From Streptococcus sp. SPS1 (GTDB lineage: Bacteria > Bacillota > Bacilli > Lactobacillales > Streptococcaceae): 64,000 nucleotides of DNA. The notes under the pieces are model-generated. The model did no database searches. It was not told the DNA's origin and was given only the letters and a program-made list of their open reading frames with translations. The number at the start of each line of letters is the position of its first letter. Within the stretch, counting starts at the first letter, position 1. The position numbers and the translations under genes are program-made. This document shows, one piece after another, positions 1 to 8,305 of this stretch. The stretch covers positions 1 to 64,000 of the forward strand of contig NZ_JAQFJG010000005.1 of assembly GCF_030439915.1 (NCBI RefSeq). The letters run 5' to 3'.

Positions 1-84
1 GCGATGAAATCAAGCATGATTAAAACCAGCGGAACTTACCCTGACACGGATTTCCACTGGTTTTTACGATTTTTATCAGACTAA
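1..84 (+). CDS. C-terminal end of an unidentified protein (partial)
   Basis: Frame 1 on the plus strand is open from the first base and ends in TAA at 82-84, encoding 27 residues that finish in DFHWFLRFLSD. The stop lies inside the left arm of a strong hairpin at 81-113, which is the usual place for a terminator. I take this as the end of a gene that starts outside the window. I do not recognise the product, and so short an open stretch could be chance. Confidence 0.3.
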   Translation, partial: AMKSSMIKTSGTYPDTDFHWFLRFLSD

Positions 85-120
85 CTTCCACTTGGATTAG
101 CGGTGGAAGTTAGTTTGGGA
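81..120 (+). terminator. Rho-independent terminator-like hairpin
   Basis: A perfect 11-bp inverted repeat (CTAACTTCCAC at 81-91, GTGGAAGTTAG at 103-113) is followed by TTTGGGAATTT. The T tract is short. It directly follows the stop of the partial left-edge gene. Confidence 0.6.
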
Positions 121-139
121 ATTTACCTTTCGTTAAAAA

Positions 140-246
140 TAAGTAAATCTTTCCACAATAAACCGCATATTATCAAGTTTTTGCCAATTTTTTTGACGCC
201 TGATAATATGCGGTTTTCTGATTTTAAAAACTTTTTATCCAGTATC
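140..246. repeat. Intergenic stem-loop repeat, copy 1 (SPRITE-like)
   Basis: A 16-bp perfect stem (160-175 with 201-216) has the core AACCGCATATTATCA. The flanks AGTAAATCTTTCCACAATA on the left and TTTTAAAAACTTTTTATCCAG on the right recur at 10521-10612 and, inverted, at 18401-18502. The recurrence is seen directly. Calling it SPRITE (the pneumococcal terminator-like repeat) is inference from its form. It fills the gap before the choline-binding protein gene and lies between two convergent gene ends. Confidence 0.55.
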
Positions 247-306
247 ACTTCGTGAAGCTGCACTCTTACTTAAAATTTATCTCAAATTACAAAATACTAT
301 CATTAT

Positions 307-1236
307 TTATCGAACCCATTCGCCATTATAATTAACAGAATAACCATCTACAGTCGTATTCACTACCAAAGCACCTGAGCTGTAAGCATAGCACCATTTT
401 CCATTGACCTGGAACCAGCCTGTCGCCATGGCTCCTGATGAACGGAGATAGTACCACTTGTTACCAAGGTTTTGCCAACCTGTTTTCATATCACCATTTT
501 GCTGGTCTAAGTAGTACCAAGTTGAGCCTTCCTGATACCAACCCGTCGCCATGGCCCCCGATGAACGGAGATAGTACCACTTGTTACCAAGATATTGCCA
601 ACCAGTTTGCATTGCAGCACTTGTTGGATCCAGATAGTACCAAGTTGAGTTATCATTTGTCCAACCACGCACTAGCTCCCCAACCGTTAAACTGTCGATA
701 CGAGCATCGAAGCCACCACTCTTTTGTAAATAATACCAATGACCCTCGTCATAAATCCAACCAGTTTTTAAAGTGTGATAGCTACGCTGATCTTCAAAAT
801 AATAAACACGTTTTTCGTCTGGGGTATCATATTGTTCCCCATGATGTTTGTTGGTGTTTGTAGCAGTTTTTGCTTCTAAAACTTGCTTGCCAACAAACTC
901 TTGTAGCACTCCATTTTTGTCAAAGTAGTACCATTCTGGCATTGGGGAACCTTCTAATCTTATACCATTAGGATAAGGACCAATTGTATATCCTTTAACT
1001 GGCATTGGAATGTATTGCCAACCAACTACCATTTCTCCTTTATCACCAAAATAGTAGGTTTTACCGTCTATTTTATGCCAATAGATTGCTTTATGGTTAT
1101 CTTTAACATAATATTTTCTATTATTCTTATCAACAAATTGGCCACCTGTGGTATCCGAAAATACAGTATTTGTCGCTAGCAAACCGAAGAAAAAGACTGC
1201 TAATGCAATTTGCATCAATTTTTTTATTGTTTTCAT
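307..1236 (-). CDS. Choline-binding surface protein (CbpC/CbpJ-type)
   Basis: A 309-residue secreted protein with an N-terminal signal peptide (MKTIKKLMQIALAVFFFG) and a C-terminal series of about 20-residue choline-binding repeats of the form GWxxxGxxWYYLxxxGxMxTGW. It ends in the conserved cap VNYNGEWVR. Repeats of this family hold proteins on phosphocholine of teichoic acids. No enzymatic domain is visible: the middle part is made of degenerate Trp/Tyr-rich repeats, as in small Cbp adhesins. I chose the ATG at 1236 because GGAGG precedes it; a longer frame reaches 1281 but runs into the BOX element. Two repeat units are nearly identical in DNA (about 421-470 and 541-590), so repeat-number variation is likely. 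Position beside ritR and gnd matches pneumococcal CbpC/CbpJ, but which paralogue it is I cannot settle. Confidence 0.85.
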   Translation of the reverse strand: MKTIKKLMQIALAVFFFGLLATNTVFSDTTGGQFVDKNNRKYYVKDNHKAIYWHKIDGKTYYFGDKGEMVVGWQYIPMPVKGYTIGPYPNGIRLEGSPMPEWYYFDKNGVLQEFVGKQVLEAKTATNTNKHHGEQYDTPDEKRVYYFEDQRSYHTLKTGWIYDEGHWYYLQKSGGFDARIDSLTVGELVRGWTNDNSTWYYLDPTSAAMQTGWQYLGNKWYYLRSSGAMATGWYQEGSTWYYLDQQNGDMKTGWQNLGNKWYYLRSSGAMATGWFQVNGKWCYAYSSGALVVNTTVDGYSVNYNGEWVR

Positions 1237-1257
1237 TAGACCTATCCTCCATAACTG

Positions 1258-1366
1258 ATACTCTTCGAAAATCAAATTCAAACCACGTCATCGTCGCCTT
1301 GCCGTACTCAAGTACAGCCTGCGGCTAGTTTCCTAGTTTGCTCTTTGATTTTCATTGAGTATGATT
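1258..1366. repeat. BOX element (boxA-boxC, no boxB seen)
   Basis: The segment starts ACTCTTCGAAAATCAAATTC, contains CGTCGCCTTGCCGTACT (the complement of the well-known BOX-PCR primer site), then GCGGCTAGTTTCCTAGTTTG, and ends TTTGATTTTCATTGAGTA. This is the pneumococcal BOX repeat in its short form. It lies in the promoter region of the choline-binding protein gene and downstream of ritR. Confidence 0.85.
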
Positions 1367-1408
1367 GTAGCAAAGTTCTAATTGTATGTCAATATGTAGA
1401 AATCTCTC

Positions 1409-1440
1409 AAAAAAAGCAGTTACATAACTGCAACTGCTTT
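1409..1440 (-). terminator. Terminator of the gnd-ritR transcript
   Basis: On the minus strand AAAGCAGTT (1440-1432) pairs with AACTGCTTT (1421-1413), followed by a run of T. It begins immediately after the ritR stop codon. Confidence 0.8.
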
Positions 1441-2130
1441 CTATTCTTGCATGGTGTAACCGACACCACGCACGGTTTTAATGTAGCTTTTTTGACCTTT
1501 TACATCAAGCTTGCTACGTAGATAACGGATATAGACATCCACGATATTCGTTTCGGTTGCACTTTCATACTTCCAGACACTTTCCAACAACTGCTCACGA
1601 GTCAGAACTTTCTTGCTTCCCATAAGAGTAGCCAAAAGGTCATACTCACGACGGGTCAGAGCAATCATCTCTTCGCCACGATAAACGGTATGATGTTCTA
1701 CATCCATACGCAGATTGCGATAAGACGTTGGAACCTTCATCTGACTACAGTGTTGGTCGATGAAGTCCCGACCTCGGAAAATCGCTGAAATACGAGCTAC
1801 CAGATTCTCAATAATAACTGGCTTATAGATGTAAGAAACGGCAAAGCGTTGGATTGTCTCAATCTGATCTTGCAATTCTTCACGATGGTCCAAGACCATG
1901 ATGACCGAAGCTGGCTTAGTCCGACTCAGCTTGTCTGCAAAATCCTGGGCTGTCATATCCCCCAGACGAGCATTCAATAAAATCAAGTCATAGTCTGTCT
2001 GAAGAGCCATGGAGAGGGCTTTTTGCCCCTCCTCAACCTGATCAACTCGGTATTGCTCTTTTTGGAGTTCCAAACTTAAAAAATGAGCTAGATTTCGTTC
2101 TTTCTCAAGTAATAAAATCCGTTTCCCCAT
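1441..2130 (-). CDS. ritR: Orphan redox-type response regulator RitR
   Basis: A 229-residue OmpR-family regulator with a receiver domain (about 1-118) and a winged-helix DNA-binding domain (about 135-228, ending TVRGVGYTMQE). The usual phospho-acceptor position is Asn (LLN53ARLGD), so aspartyl phosphorylation is not possible there. Cys128 lies in the linker (QHC128SQ). Both features fit pneumococcal RitR, which is known to repress iron uptake (piu) and to respond to oxidation of Cys128 instead of a kinase. No histidine kinase gene is adjacent. The gene follows gnd by 11 bp and is probably co-transcribed with it, linking NADPH production to oxidative and iron control. Confidence 0.93.
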   Translation of the reverse strand: MGKRILLLEKERNLAHFLSLELQKEQYRVDQVEEGQKALSMALQTDYDLILLNARLGDMTAQDFADKLSRTKPASVIMVLDHREELQDQIETIQRFAVSYIYKPVIIENLVARISAIFRGRDFIDQHCSQMKVPTSYRNLRMDVEHHTVYRGEEMIALTRREYDLLATLMGSKKVLTREQLLESVWKYESATETNIVDVYIRYLRSKLDVKGQKSYIKTVRGVGYTMQE

Positions 2131-2141
2131 GGCAGACCTAC

Positions 2142-3566
2142 TTATTTTTCGTCATACCAAGAGTAGTGGAATGTTCCTTCTTTGTCTTTACGTTGGTAAG
2201 TGTGGGCACCAAAGTAATCACGTTGCGCTTGAATCAAGTTAGCTGGAAGGTCAGCTGAACGGTAGCTATCAAAGTAAGTAATAGCTGCTGAGAAAGTTGG
2301 CACTGGTACACCAGCTTGAACAGCAAGAGCTACGATGTCACGCACTGCTTGTTGGTACTTAGCAGTAACATCCAAGAAGTACTCATCCAAAAGAAGGTTA
2401 GCAAGGTCTGCATCACGGTTGTAAGCATCTGTAATCTTTTGCAAGAAACGAGAACGGATGATACAGCCATCACGCCAGATAGATGCGATGTCTGCAAATG
2501 GCAAGTTCCAGTTGTTTTCTTTAGAAGCTACACGCAATTGAGCAAAACCTTGTGCATATGAAATGATTTTTGAGAAGTAAAGGGCTTGACGAATCTTTTC
2601 AATCAACTCAGCCTTGTCTCCTTCAAATTTGAAGGCAACTGGTTTTGGAAGAACCTTGCTAGCATGCACACGTTCTTCTTTGTAAGTTGAAATGTAACGT
2701 GCAAATACTGACTCAGTAATCAGTGACAATGGCACACCAAGGTCAAGTGATGATTGACTAGTCCATTTACCAGTTCCCTTGTTACCTGCAGCATCAAGGA
2801 TGTAGTCTACGATTGGTCCATCTTGGCCTTCATCGTCTTTACGGCTCAAGATATCAGCTGTGATTTCGATCAAGTAGCTGTCCAATTCACCCTTGTTCCA
2901 CTCAGTAAAGATTTCAGCCATATCTTCTGCAGAAAGGCCTAACAAGTGTTGCATCAAGTCATAACTTTCTGCGATCAATTGCATATCACCATACTCGATA
3001 CCGTTGTGAACCATTTTCACATAGTGACCAGCTCCATCAGGACCGATGTAAGTCACACATGGTTTGCCATCTTCTGGTGCTTTAGCTGAGATTTCTTCAA
3101 GAACATCTGCAACCAATTCGTAGGCCTCTTTTTGTCCACCAGGCATGATAGAAGGACCTTCAAGGGCACCTTTTTCACCACCAGAAACCCCAGTACCGAT
3201 AAAGTTGATACCTGAGTTTGCCAATTCTTCATTACGACGGATTGTATCTTTGTAGAAAGTGTTTCCTCCGTCAATCAAGATATCACCCTTGTCAAGGTGT
3301 GGAAGAAGGGCTTGGATAGTAGCATCTGTACCAGGTCCAGCTTGAACCATAAGCATGATACGACGAGGTTTTTCGATTGAGTTTACAAAACTTTCAACAT
3401 CATAGCTTGGCACAAAGTTCTTTTCAGGATGGCAAGCAATTACATCTTCCGTTTTTTCTTTACTACGGTTGTAGATAGCAACTGTGTAACCACGAGATTC
3501 AATATTAAGGGCAAGGTTACGACCCATTACGGCCATACCTACGACACCAAAGTTAGCTTTTGTCAT
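2142..3566 (-). CDS. gnd: 6-phosphogluconate dehydrogenase, decarboxylating
   Basis: A 474-residue cytosolic enzyme of full family length. It converts 6-phosphogluconate and NADP+ to ribulose 5-phosphate, CO2 and NADPH in the oxidative pentose phosphate pathway. The N-terminal Rossmann motif is [15 protein letters not shown]. The substrate motif [16 protein letters not shown] and the [14 protein letters not shown] segment are present. The protein ends in the usual tail after [20 protein letters not shown]. It lies between mapZ (75 bp upstream) and ritR (11 bp downstream), all on the minus strand. Confidence 0.96.
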   Translation of the reverse strand: MTKANFGVVGMAVMGRNLALNIESRGYTVAIYNRSKEKTEDVIACHPEKNFVPSYDVESFVNSIEKPRRIMLMVQAGPGTDATIQALLPHLDKGDILIDGGNTFYKDTIRRNEELANSGINFIGTGVSGGEKGALEGPSIMPGGQKEAYELVADVLEEISAKAPEDGKPCVTYIGPDGAGHYVKMVHNGIEYGDMQLIAESYDLMQHLLGLSAEDMAEIFTEWNKGELDSYLIEITADILSRKDDEGQDGPIVDYILDAAGNKGTGKWTSQSSLDLGVPLSLITESVFARYISTYKEERVHASKVLPKPVAFKFEGDKAELIEKIRQALYFSKIISYAQGFAQLRVASKENNWNLPFADIASIWRDGCIIRSRFLQKITDAYNRDADLANLLLDEYFLDVTAKYQQAVRDIVALAVQAGVPVPTFSAAITYFDSYRSADLPANLIQAQRDYFGAHTYQRKDKEGTFHYSWYDEK

Positions 3567-3641
3567 TTGACACTCCTCTTGTTTGATTTGTTTTATTTTA
3601 TCATTTTTACTTTTGAAAAGAAAGAATTTTGTAACGACTGC

Positions 3642-5048
3642 TTAGTAGTCCAAGTCATCCGCATGACCAGCGCCATTTCCGACAAAGTAGCCTGTCTTAC
3701 AGTTAAGGGTAAAGAGATAGGTTCCATCTGGCTTGTAGAGATTATAATAACCATTGCCGTTAACGATATTGACACGTTCAAGGATATATTGGTCTCCAGT
3801 GATATAGCCACGCGAACGTGAAGTCGCTAGAATTTGTTCCAAGACACCATCCGCAAAATCCCAGGCAGAGTTGTTACTATCATCAATAGCAGACTGATTA
3901 TAGGCAACACGACTAGCACTTCTTTGAACAGCAACCCCTGCACTCGAGAGACCCATATTGACTTCACTGCGAGAACTTCTAGTTTCATTTGAGGCAGCAT
4001 TTGAACTACTTGGGCTTGTCTCACTAGTCGTATTTGAGCTTGCTTGACTAGAGCTTGAGCTACTAGTTTGACTTGAACTTGAGCTAGAAGTACTTGTTTG
4101 CTGGCTCTTACCAAGGCTGATAGCCTTATCTAGCACTTTATCAAGCTCCGTATTTCCAGTTTTAATATCTGTAAATTTAGCATCCGATTTGGCTTTGGCA
4201 TTGGTATCCAAGACACCATCCACAATAGCTGGTTTTTCAAATTGTGCATTGACATCTTGAATGGCCTTGATTTGCGTTGCTAGACTATCATACTTCGATT
4301 TGGCAAGCGTATGTTCACGACTACCTTCCAGCTTATCAAGTAAGGTCTTGAGTTGACTTAGTTTATCAAACTGGCTATTTTTCAAAGCTGTTTTATTGTT
4401 GTCTGTGTAGAAGGCGTCATAAAGTGTATTAAAATCATCCACATCCGATTGATTGGCTGTAGTTGATTGAGAAGTTTCAATTTCCTTGGTCGAGCGATTC
4501 ACTTGACGATAGACATAATAAGCACTGACACAGATAATTACTGATACAAGAGCCAAAGCGGTTAAAACAAAGCCTTTTTTGCTTTTCTTTTCTAAGCCTT
4601 CTTGTTCCAAACGAGAAAGGTTTTGCTCCTCTTCCACTTCTTCAGTCATTTCTGTTGGATTTTCATCCTCTAGCAATAGAGGATCCAAGCCTTGCTCCTC
4701 ATCATCCAGAGGCAAGGGAGGTAAGATGTCTTCAGAAGATGGAACTTCCTCCGAAGAAGCTTCTGACTCTTCTACAGCCTCACGCATCTCTTGAATTAAA
4801 TCATCCAGACTCTGAGTTTCAACTAACTCCTCTTTTTTGTATTGGCGAGTCGCAAACTTATCTGCTTCGATTTCATCTTTATGTTGCTTGACATACTTGT
4901 CCAAAATGGAATCTTCAGGCAAGACTCCTGCTTCCACTTCCTCATTTTTACGAATAGCTTGACCAACTGTTAATTCTTTTGCTTCATCAAAATCAAATTG
5001 CGGTTCTTGGTTTTCTTTTTTATGACGATTTCGTCTTTTTTTACTCAT
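3642..5048 (-). CDS. mapZ: MapZ (LocZ), mid-cell division-site marker
   Basis: A 468-residue bitopic membrane protein: a long acidic cytoplasmic N-terminus (1-157), one membrane helix (about 160-180) after the stop-transfer charges KKSKK, then an extracellular part. The extracellular part has a coiled-coil-like region (about 200-300), a low-complexity Ser/Thr linker (about 305-350) and a compact C-terminal domain with [18 protein letters not shown]. In pneumococci MapZ forms rings at the division site, positions FtsZ and is phosphorylated by StkP on two threonines. Thr67 and Thr78 are at those positions here. The Ser-rich linker is the part most likely to vary between strains. Confidence 0.93.
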   Translation of the reverse strand: MSKKRRNRHKKENQEPQFDFDEAKELTVGQAIRKNEEVEAGVLPEDSILDKYVKQHKDEIEADKFATRQYKKEELVETQSLDDLIQEMREAVEESEASSEEVPSSEDILPPLPLDDEEQGLDPLLLEDENPTEMTEEVEEEQNLSRLEQEGLEKKSKKGFVLTALALVSVIICVSAYYVYRQVNRSTKEIETSQSTTANQSDVDDFNTLYDAFYTDNNKTALKNSQFDKLSQLKTLLDKLEGSREHTLAKSKYDSLATQIKAIQDVNAQFEKPAIVDGVLDTNAKAKSDAKFTDIKTGNTELDKVLDKAISLGKSQQTSTSSSSSSQTSSSSSSQASSNTTSETSPSSSNAASNETRSSRSEVNMGLSSAGVAVQRSASRVAYNQSAIDDSNNSAWDFADGVLEQILATSRSRGYITGDQYILERVNIVNGNGYYNLYKPDGTYLFTLNCKTGYFVGNGAGHADDLDY

Positions 5049-5060
5049 GAGTATCCCTTT

Positions 5061-6218
5061 CTATTTTACCTCTTGCCGTTTGACACGCTGACCAAAATAT
5101 TGATACAGATCCACTTTCAAGGTTCCGTTGTATAACTTACGCTTCTTATCTGCTTGGCTACCATACTTGCTTTCAAAGGCTTCATCACTAGTCAGGATAA
5201 ATTTGCTCCAAGTTTTCAGTGGTGCAAATACCTGACCCATCTCAGCATAGAGCTTGGTCACCCCTGCATCATCTGACAAGCGTTCACCATAAGGCGGATT
5301 GGAAATGATTACACCATTGATTTTATAAGAACGTAAATCCTGCACGCGCATCTGCTTAAAGGTAATATCCCCTGCAACACCAGCTGCCTGAGCATTAGCT
5401 TTAGCAATTTCTACCATGCGAGCATCGATATCACAGCCCATGATATCCAGTTCCAGCTCACGATCCACTTTCTTAGCTGCTTCTGTGCGCACTTCCTGAA
5501 TCAAGCGATTGCTAATCCAGTTCCATTCCTCAAATGCAAAAGAGCGACGAAGACCAGGCGCCATCTTTCTGGCAATCATGACAGCCTCGATACAGAAAGT
5601 CCCCGAACCACAGGTCGGATCAATCAAAGGCTTGTCTGGATACCAGTTAGAAAGTTGTAAAATGGCTGCCGCCATGTTTTCCTTGATAGGAGCGCCGCCT
5701 TTTTCGGTACGATAGCCACGTTTAAAGAGACTGGAGCCTGTCGTATCAATCATGACAGTTGCCACATCTTTGAGAATAGAGACCTCAATCTTAAACTCTG
5801 GGCCATTCTCCATCAGAGGAACCCCTTCTGGGCGAGCATAGTGTTTCTGTAATTTCTTGACAACAGCTTTCTTAGAAATAGCCTGAACACTGGGTTCATT
5901 GTGAAGTTTAGATTTAACACATTTGGCTTTTGAAATCGGGAACCGAGCTCCAAGTGGTAAATAATTTTCCCAATCTAAAGCGAAAACTCCCTGAAACAGT
6001 TCCTCAAAAGTCTTAGCTGGGAACGTTCCTACGATGATCTTGATACGATCTGCTGCCCGAAGCCAGAGGTTGGTTTCGATAATAGCTCTCACGTCTCCTT
6101 GAAAACGAACACGACCATTTTCAACCTGACAATCGTAGCCCAACTCTCGCACTTCTCGTCCTACAACAGCTTCAAGACCTGCTGCCACAGTTGCAATTAA
6201 ATTAAATTCTTTTTTCAT
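5061..6218 (-). CDS. THUMP-domain RNA methyltransferase (RlmL/YpsC family)
   Basis: A 385-residue class I SAM-dependent methyltransferase. It has an N-terminal ferredoxin-like/THUMP region (about 1-160), then DPTCGSGTFCIEAV (SAM-binding motif I) and SNPPYGER (the NPPY motif typical of N2-guanine methylation). Family members methylate 23S rRNA G2445. I start it at the ATG at 6218 (MKKEFNLIATVAAG); a TTG at 6233 is also open but is poorly spaced from the AAAGG upstream. It lies 12 bp upstream of mapZ and downstream of rnpB. Confidence 0.88.
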   Translation of the reverse strand: MKKEFNLIATVAAGLEAVVGREVRELGYDCQVENGRVRFQGDVRAIIETNLWLRAADRIKIIVGTFPAKTFEELFQGVFALDWENYLPLGARFPISKAKCVKSKLHNEPSVQAISKKAVVKKLQKHYARPEGVPLMENGPEFKIEVSILKDVATVMIDTTGSSLFKRGYRTEKGGAPIKENMAAAILQLSNWYPDKPLIDPTCGSGTFCIEAVMIARKMAPGLRRSFAFEEWNWISNRLIQEVRTEAAKKVDRELELDIMGCDIDARMVEIAKANAQAAGVAGDITFKQMRVQDLRSYKINGVIISNPPYGERLSDDAGVTKLYAEMGQVFAPLKTWSKFILTSDEAFESKYGSQADKKRKLYNGTLKVDLYQYFGQRVKRQEVK

Positions 6219-6249
6219 GTTACAGTCTTGCAAGACCTTTCTATATGTC

Positions 6250-6292
6250 CACTTTAAAAAATGAGGTTGAGAAAATTTCTCAGCCCCAACCT
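6250..6292 (-). terminator. Terminator of rnpB
   Basis: On the minus strand AGGT...TGAGAAA pairs with TTTCTCA...ACCT around 6263-6292, followed by CATTTTTTAAA. It lies directly after the rnpB 3' end. Confidence 0.75.
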
Positions 6293-6690
6293 ATATGCAA
6301 TTTTCTATAAGCCATGTTTTGTTCCAGAAGTGACTAGGACCACTTCCTTCGATAATCATCTGTCTACCACTAACAGCTCTAGCTGATAGCAGTCAGAATA
6401 CTACGTTCGTTTCCGCGTACTCCATGCCCCGACCAAAATTTGGGTTGCTAGCTTGAGGGGTTTACCGCGTTCCACTCTCTCTGTTTCCAGAAAGACTCCG
6501 TCACTGTGGCACTTTCAAGCCTACTCTGACCTATCCAAGGACTTAGCCATTTCAACTGCCGTAACGATTTCTCGTCCCTAGGCTTATGGTTTCGCCTAGC
6601 ACAAACACTACAGGCATCACAGCCTGTGCTAGCATGGACTTTCCTCATGAGAAGCAATTCTCCTCACGCGATTATCCAAAAATTGCATGT
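6293..6690 (-). ncRNA. rnpB: RNase P RNA (type B)
   Basis: This is the catalytic RNA of RNase P, which matures tRNA 5' ends. The minus strand contains the hallmark GAGGAAAGTCCATGCTAGC near the 5' end, the central block GGGACGAGAAATCG, GGTAAACCCC, and the 3' block AAAACATGGCTTATAG. The termini pair to form helix P1 (ATGCAATTTTT at about 6688 with GAAAATTGCAT at about 6295). About 400 nt is the usual size for Firmicutes. The ends are estimated from the P1 stem. The frame at 6448-6657 is only an open stretch inside the RNA. Confidence 0.93.
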
Positions 6691-6703
6691 AACAAGACCT
6701 GAA

Positions 6704-7045
6704 TTACAAATCAGTATTGTCTAAAATTTGTTTACCGAATACTTCTTTTTCAAGACGATTCAAGCGTTTCAAAATATCAAAATTCGTCATAGAAGATGAA
6801 GCAGCCACATCAATTGGATCTGGGTGACTAGGACTTGGAGCCGAACTCACTTGCGGTTTACGAGTTAATTCTTCCTTCAAATCCGCAATCTCCTGACGAA
6901 GTGACTTGACCAAGGCAGCATAGGTTTCATAATCCTTGATGACATCGTCTAAAAACTCATCAACTTCTACCTTGCTATACCCACGGACTTCACGTCCAAA
7001 CTCTTGTTCAAAAATATCTTTCGCTGAAAAAATAATACTTGCCAT
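6704..7045 (-). CDS. gpsB: Cell-cycle protein GpsB
   Basis: A 113-residue DivIVA-like protein. The N-terminal membrane-binding motif is [20 protein letters not shown], followed by the [19 protein letters not shown] coiled coil, a Pro/Ser linker and a C-terminal trimerising segment ending in KQILDNTDL. GpsB coordinates septal and peripheral peptidoglycan synthesis and StkP signalling. I start it at the ATG at 7045, preceded by GGAGAG, in preference to the ATG at 7057 that lies within the ribosome-binding site. pbp1a lies nearby on the other strand. Confidence 0.94.
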   Translation of the reverse strand: MASIIFSAKDIFEQEFGREVRGYSKVEVDEFLDDVIKDYETYAALVKSLRQEIADLKEELTRKPQVSSAPSPSHPDPIDVAASSSMTNFDILKRLNRLEKEVFGKQILDNTDL

Positions 7046-7114
7046 GTCTCTCTCCATTCTCGCTTGCTAGTATTATTATATAAAAAAAGGCAAACAAAAA
7101 TCAAGGTCAAAGCT

Positions 7115-7642
7115 TCAATTTTCGGAAAAATTTTCAGCCAGTTCATTTAATTGATCAAATGTTAATCTCTTTATAAAATAGTCCTCTTGATTTTTCATCT
7201 TTTGGTAAAAATAAGCTAGTTTCGTTTCATTTTCTTCATCATAAAAAAGATAGGAACTGTTCGTATTTTCCAGTAAAAACTGCTGGTAATCTCTTAACTG
7301 CCCCTTGTGTTCATAGCGAGGATAGGCATATTTGACAAAGTCTACCTGCTTAAAGCGGCTCAGTTTCATCTGATTGCTTTCATTCCAATTTTCCCCATGG
7401 GTTTCAAAAGCAAAAATGGTCGCCAACTGGAAACCGTACTCGGTTTTCATCTCCTGAGCAACCTCTAAAACCCAATATTCAAAGCCCAAAGTCCCTGTAA
7501 ATACAAGCCAAGACACCCCATCTGCTGCCATTGCCTCTAAATCTTTACGTATCGCTTTTTTAATCAATTTAAGACGAGGATCCTTGTCAGAAAACAAACC
7601 TAAATCAAAAGCAGAATAGCCTAAAACCAAAGCTGTAGCCAT
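7115..7642 (-). CDS. DUF1273 / YpsA-family protein
   Basis: A 175-residue cytosolic protein starting [21 protein letters not shown]. The pattern of an early glycine-containing strand, a central [14 protein letters not shown] segment and a C-terminal acidic tail fits the YpsA/DUF1273 family, whose fold resembles nucleotide-binding Rossmann proteins. Its biochemical role is unknown to me; the Bacillus homologue has been linked to cell division. Position next to gpsB and divergent from recU-pbp1a agrees with that link. The start at 7642 is chosen from the conserved N-terminus; the frame is open to 7726. Confidence 0.8.
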   Translation of the reverse strand: MATALVLGYSAFDLGLFSDKDPRLKLIKKAIRKDLEAMAADGVSWLVFTGTLGFEYWVLEVAQEMKTEYGFQLATIFAFETHGENWNESNQMKLSRFKQVDFVKYAYPRYEHKGQLRDYQQFLLENTNSSYLFYDEENETKLAYFYQKMKNQEDYFIKRLTFDQLNELAENFSEN

Positions 7643-7665
7643 TTTTAACCCTTTCTGTGCAAATT

Positions 7666-7676
7666 TATGGTATAAT
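7666..7676 (+). promoter_or_regulatory. Extended -10 promoter of recU-pbp1a
   Basis: TATGGTATAAT contains TG-N-TATAAT with the -10 at 7671-7676, 33 bp upstream of the recU start. No convincing -35 is seen, as expected for an extended -10 promoter. Confidence 0.65.
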
Positions 7677-7708
7677 AGAGTGATGTTATTGTACCAATAA
7701 GGAGAATT

Positions 7709-8305
7709 ATGGTCAACTATCCACATAAACTTTCATCACAAAAAAGACAAACATCTCTTTCTCAACCCAAAAATTTCGCAAATCGAGGAATGTCTTTTGA
7801 AAAGATGATCAATGCTACCAACGACTACTATTTGTCTCAGGGCTTGGCTGTTATACACAAGAAACCAACCCCTATTCAAATTGTACGAGTGGACTATCCA
7901 CAGCGAAGTCGTGCCAAGATTGTTGAAGCCTATTTTCGACAAGCTTCAACGACGGACTATTCTGGCGTTTATAATGGATATTACATCGACTTTGAAGCCA
8001 AGGAAACAAAACAAAAACGTGCGATTCCGATGAAAAATTTTCATCCACATCAGATTCAGCATATGGAACAAGTCCTTGCCCAACAAGGAATCTGCTTTGT
8101 CCTTCTTCACTTTTCTTCTCAGCAAGAAACCTACTTATTGCCGGCATTCGATTTGATTCGCTTCTATCATCAAGATAAGGGACAAAAATCAATGCCACTT
8201 GGATATATTCGAGAATATGGATATGAAATCAAGGCTGGTGCCTTCCCTCAAATTCCTTATCTCAATGTTATCAAAGAACATTTATTAGGTGGTAAAACAA
8301 GATGA
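7709..8305 (+). CDS. recU: Holliday junction resolvase RecU
   Basis: A 198-residue nuclease of the RecU family, which resolves recombination intermediates and acts in DNA repair. It has the N-terminal block [14 protein letters not shown] and the catalytic core [19 protein letters not shown], whose Asp/Glu/Lys residues fit the PD-(D/E)XK nuclease pattern. AAGGAG lies six bases before the ATG. The stop overlaps the pbp1a start (ATGA), so the two are translationally coupled, as is usual in Firmicutes. Confidence 0.95.
   Translation: MVNYPHKLSSQKRQTSLSQPKNFANRGMSFEKMINATNDYYLSQGLAVIHKKPTPIQIVRVDYPQRSRAKIVEAYFRQASTTDYSGVYNGYYIDFEAKETKQKRAIPMKNFHPHQIQHMEQVLAQQGICFVLLHFSSQQETYLLPAFDLIRFYHQDKGQKSMPLGYIREYGYEIKAGAFPQIPYLNVIKEHLLGGKTR

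Noticed and set aside
438..863. 141-residue plus-strand frame opposite the choline-binding protein gene
   Set aside because: It is the antisense of choline-binding repeats; its repeated segments mirror those repeats and no ribosome-binding site or family pattern supports it.
6448..6657. 69-residue minus-strand frame
   Set aside because: It lies wholly inside the RNase P RNA gene, whose conserved blocks explain the sequence.
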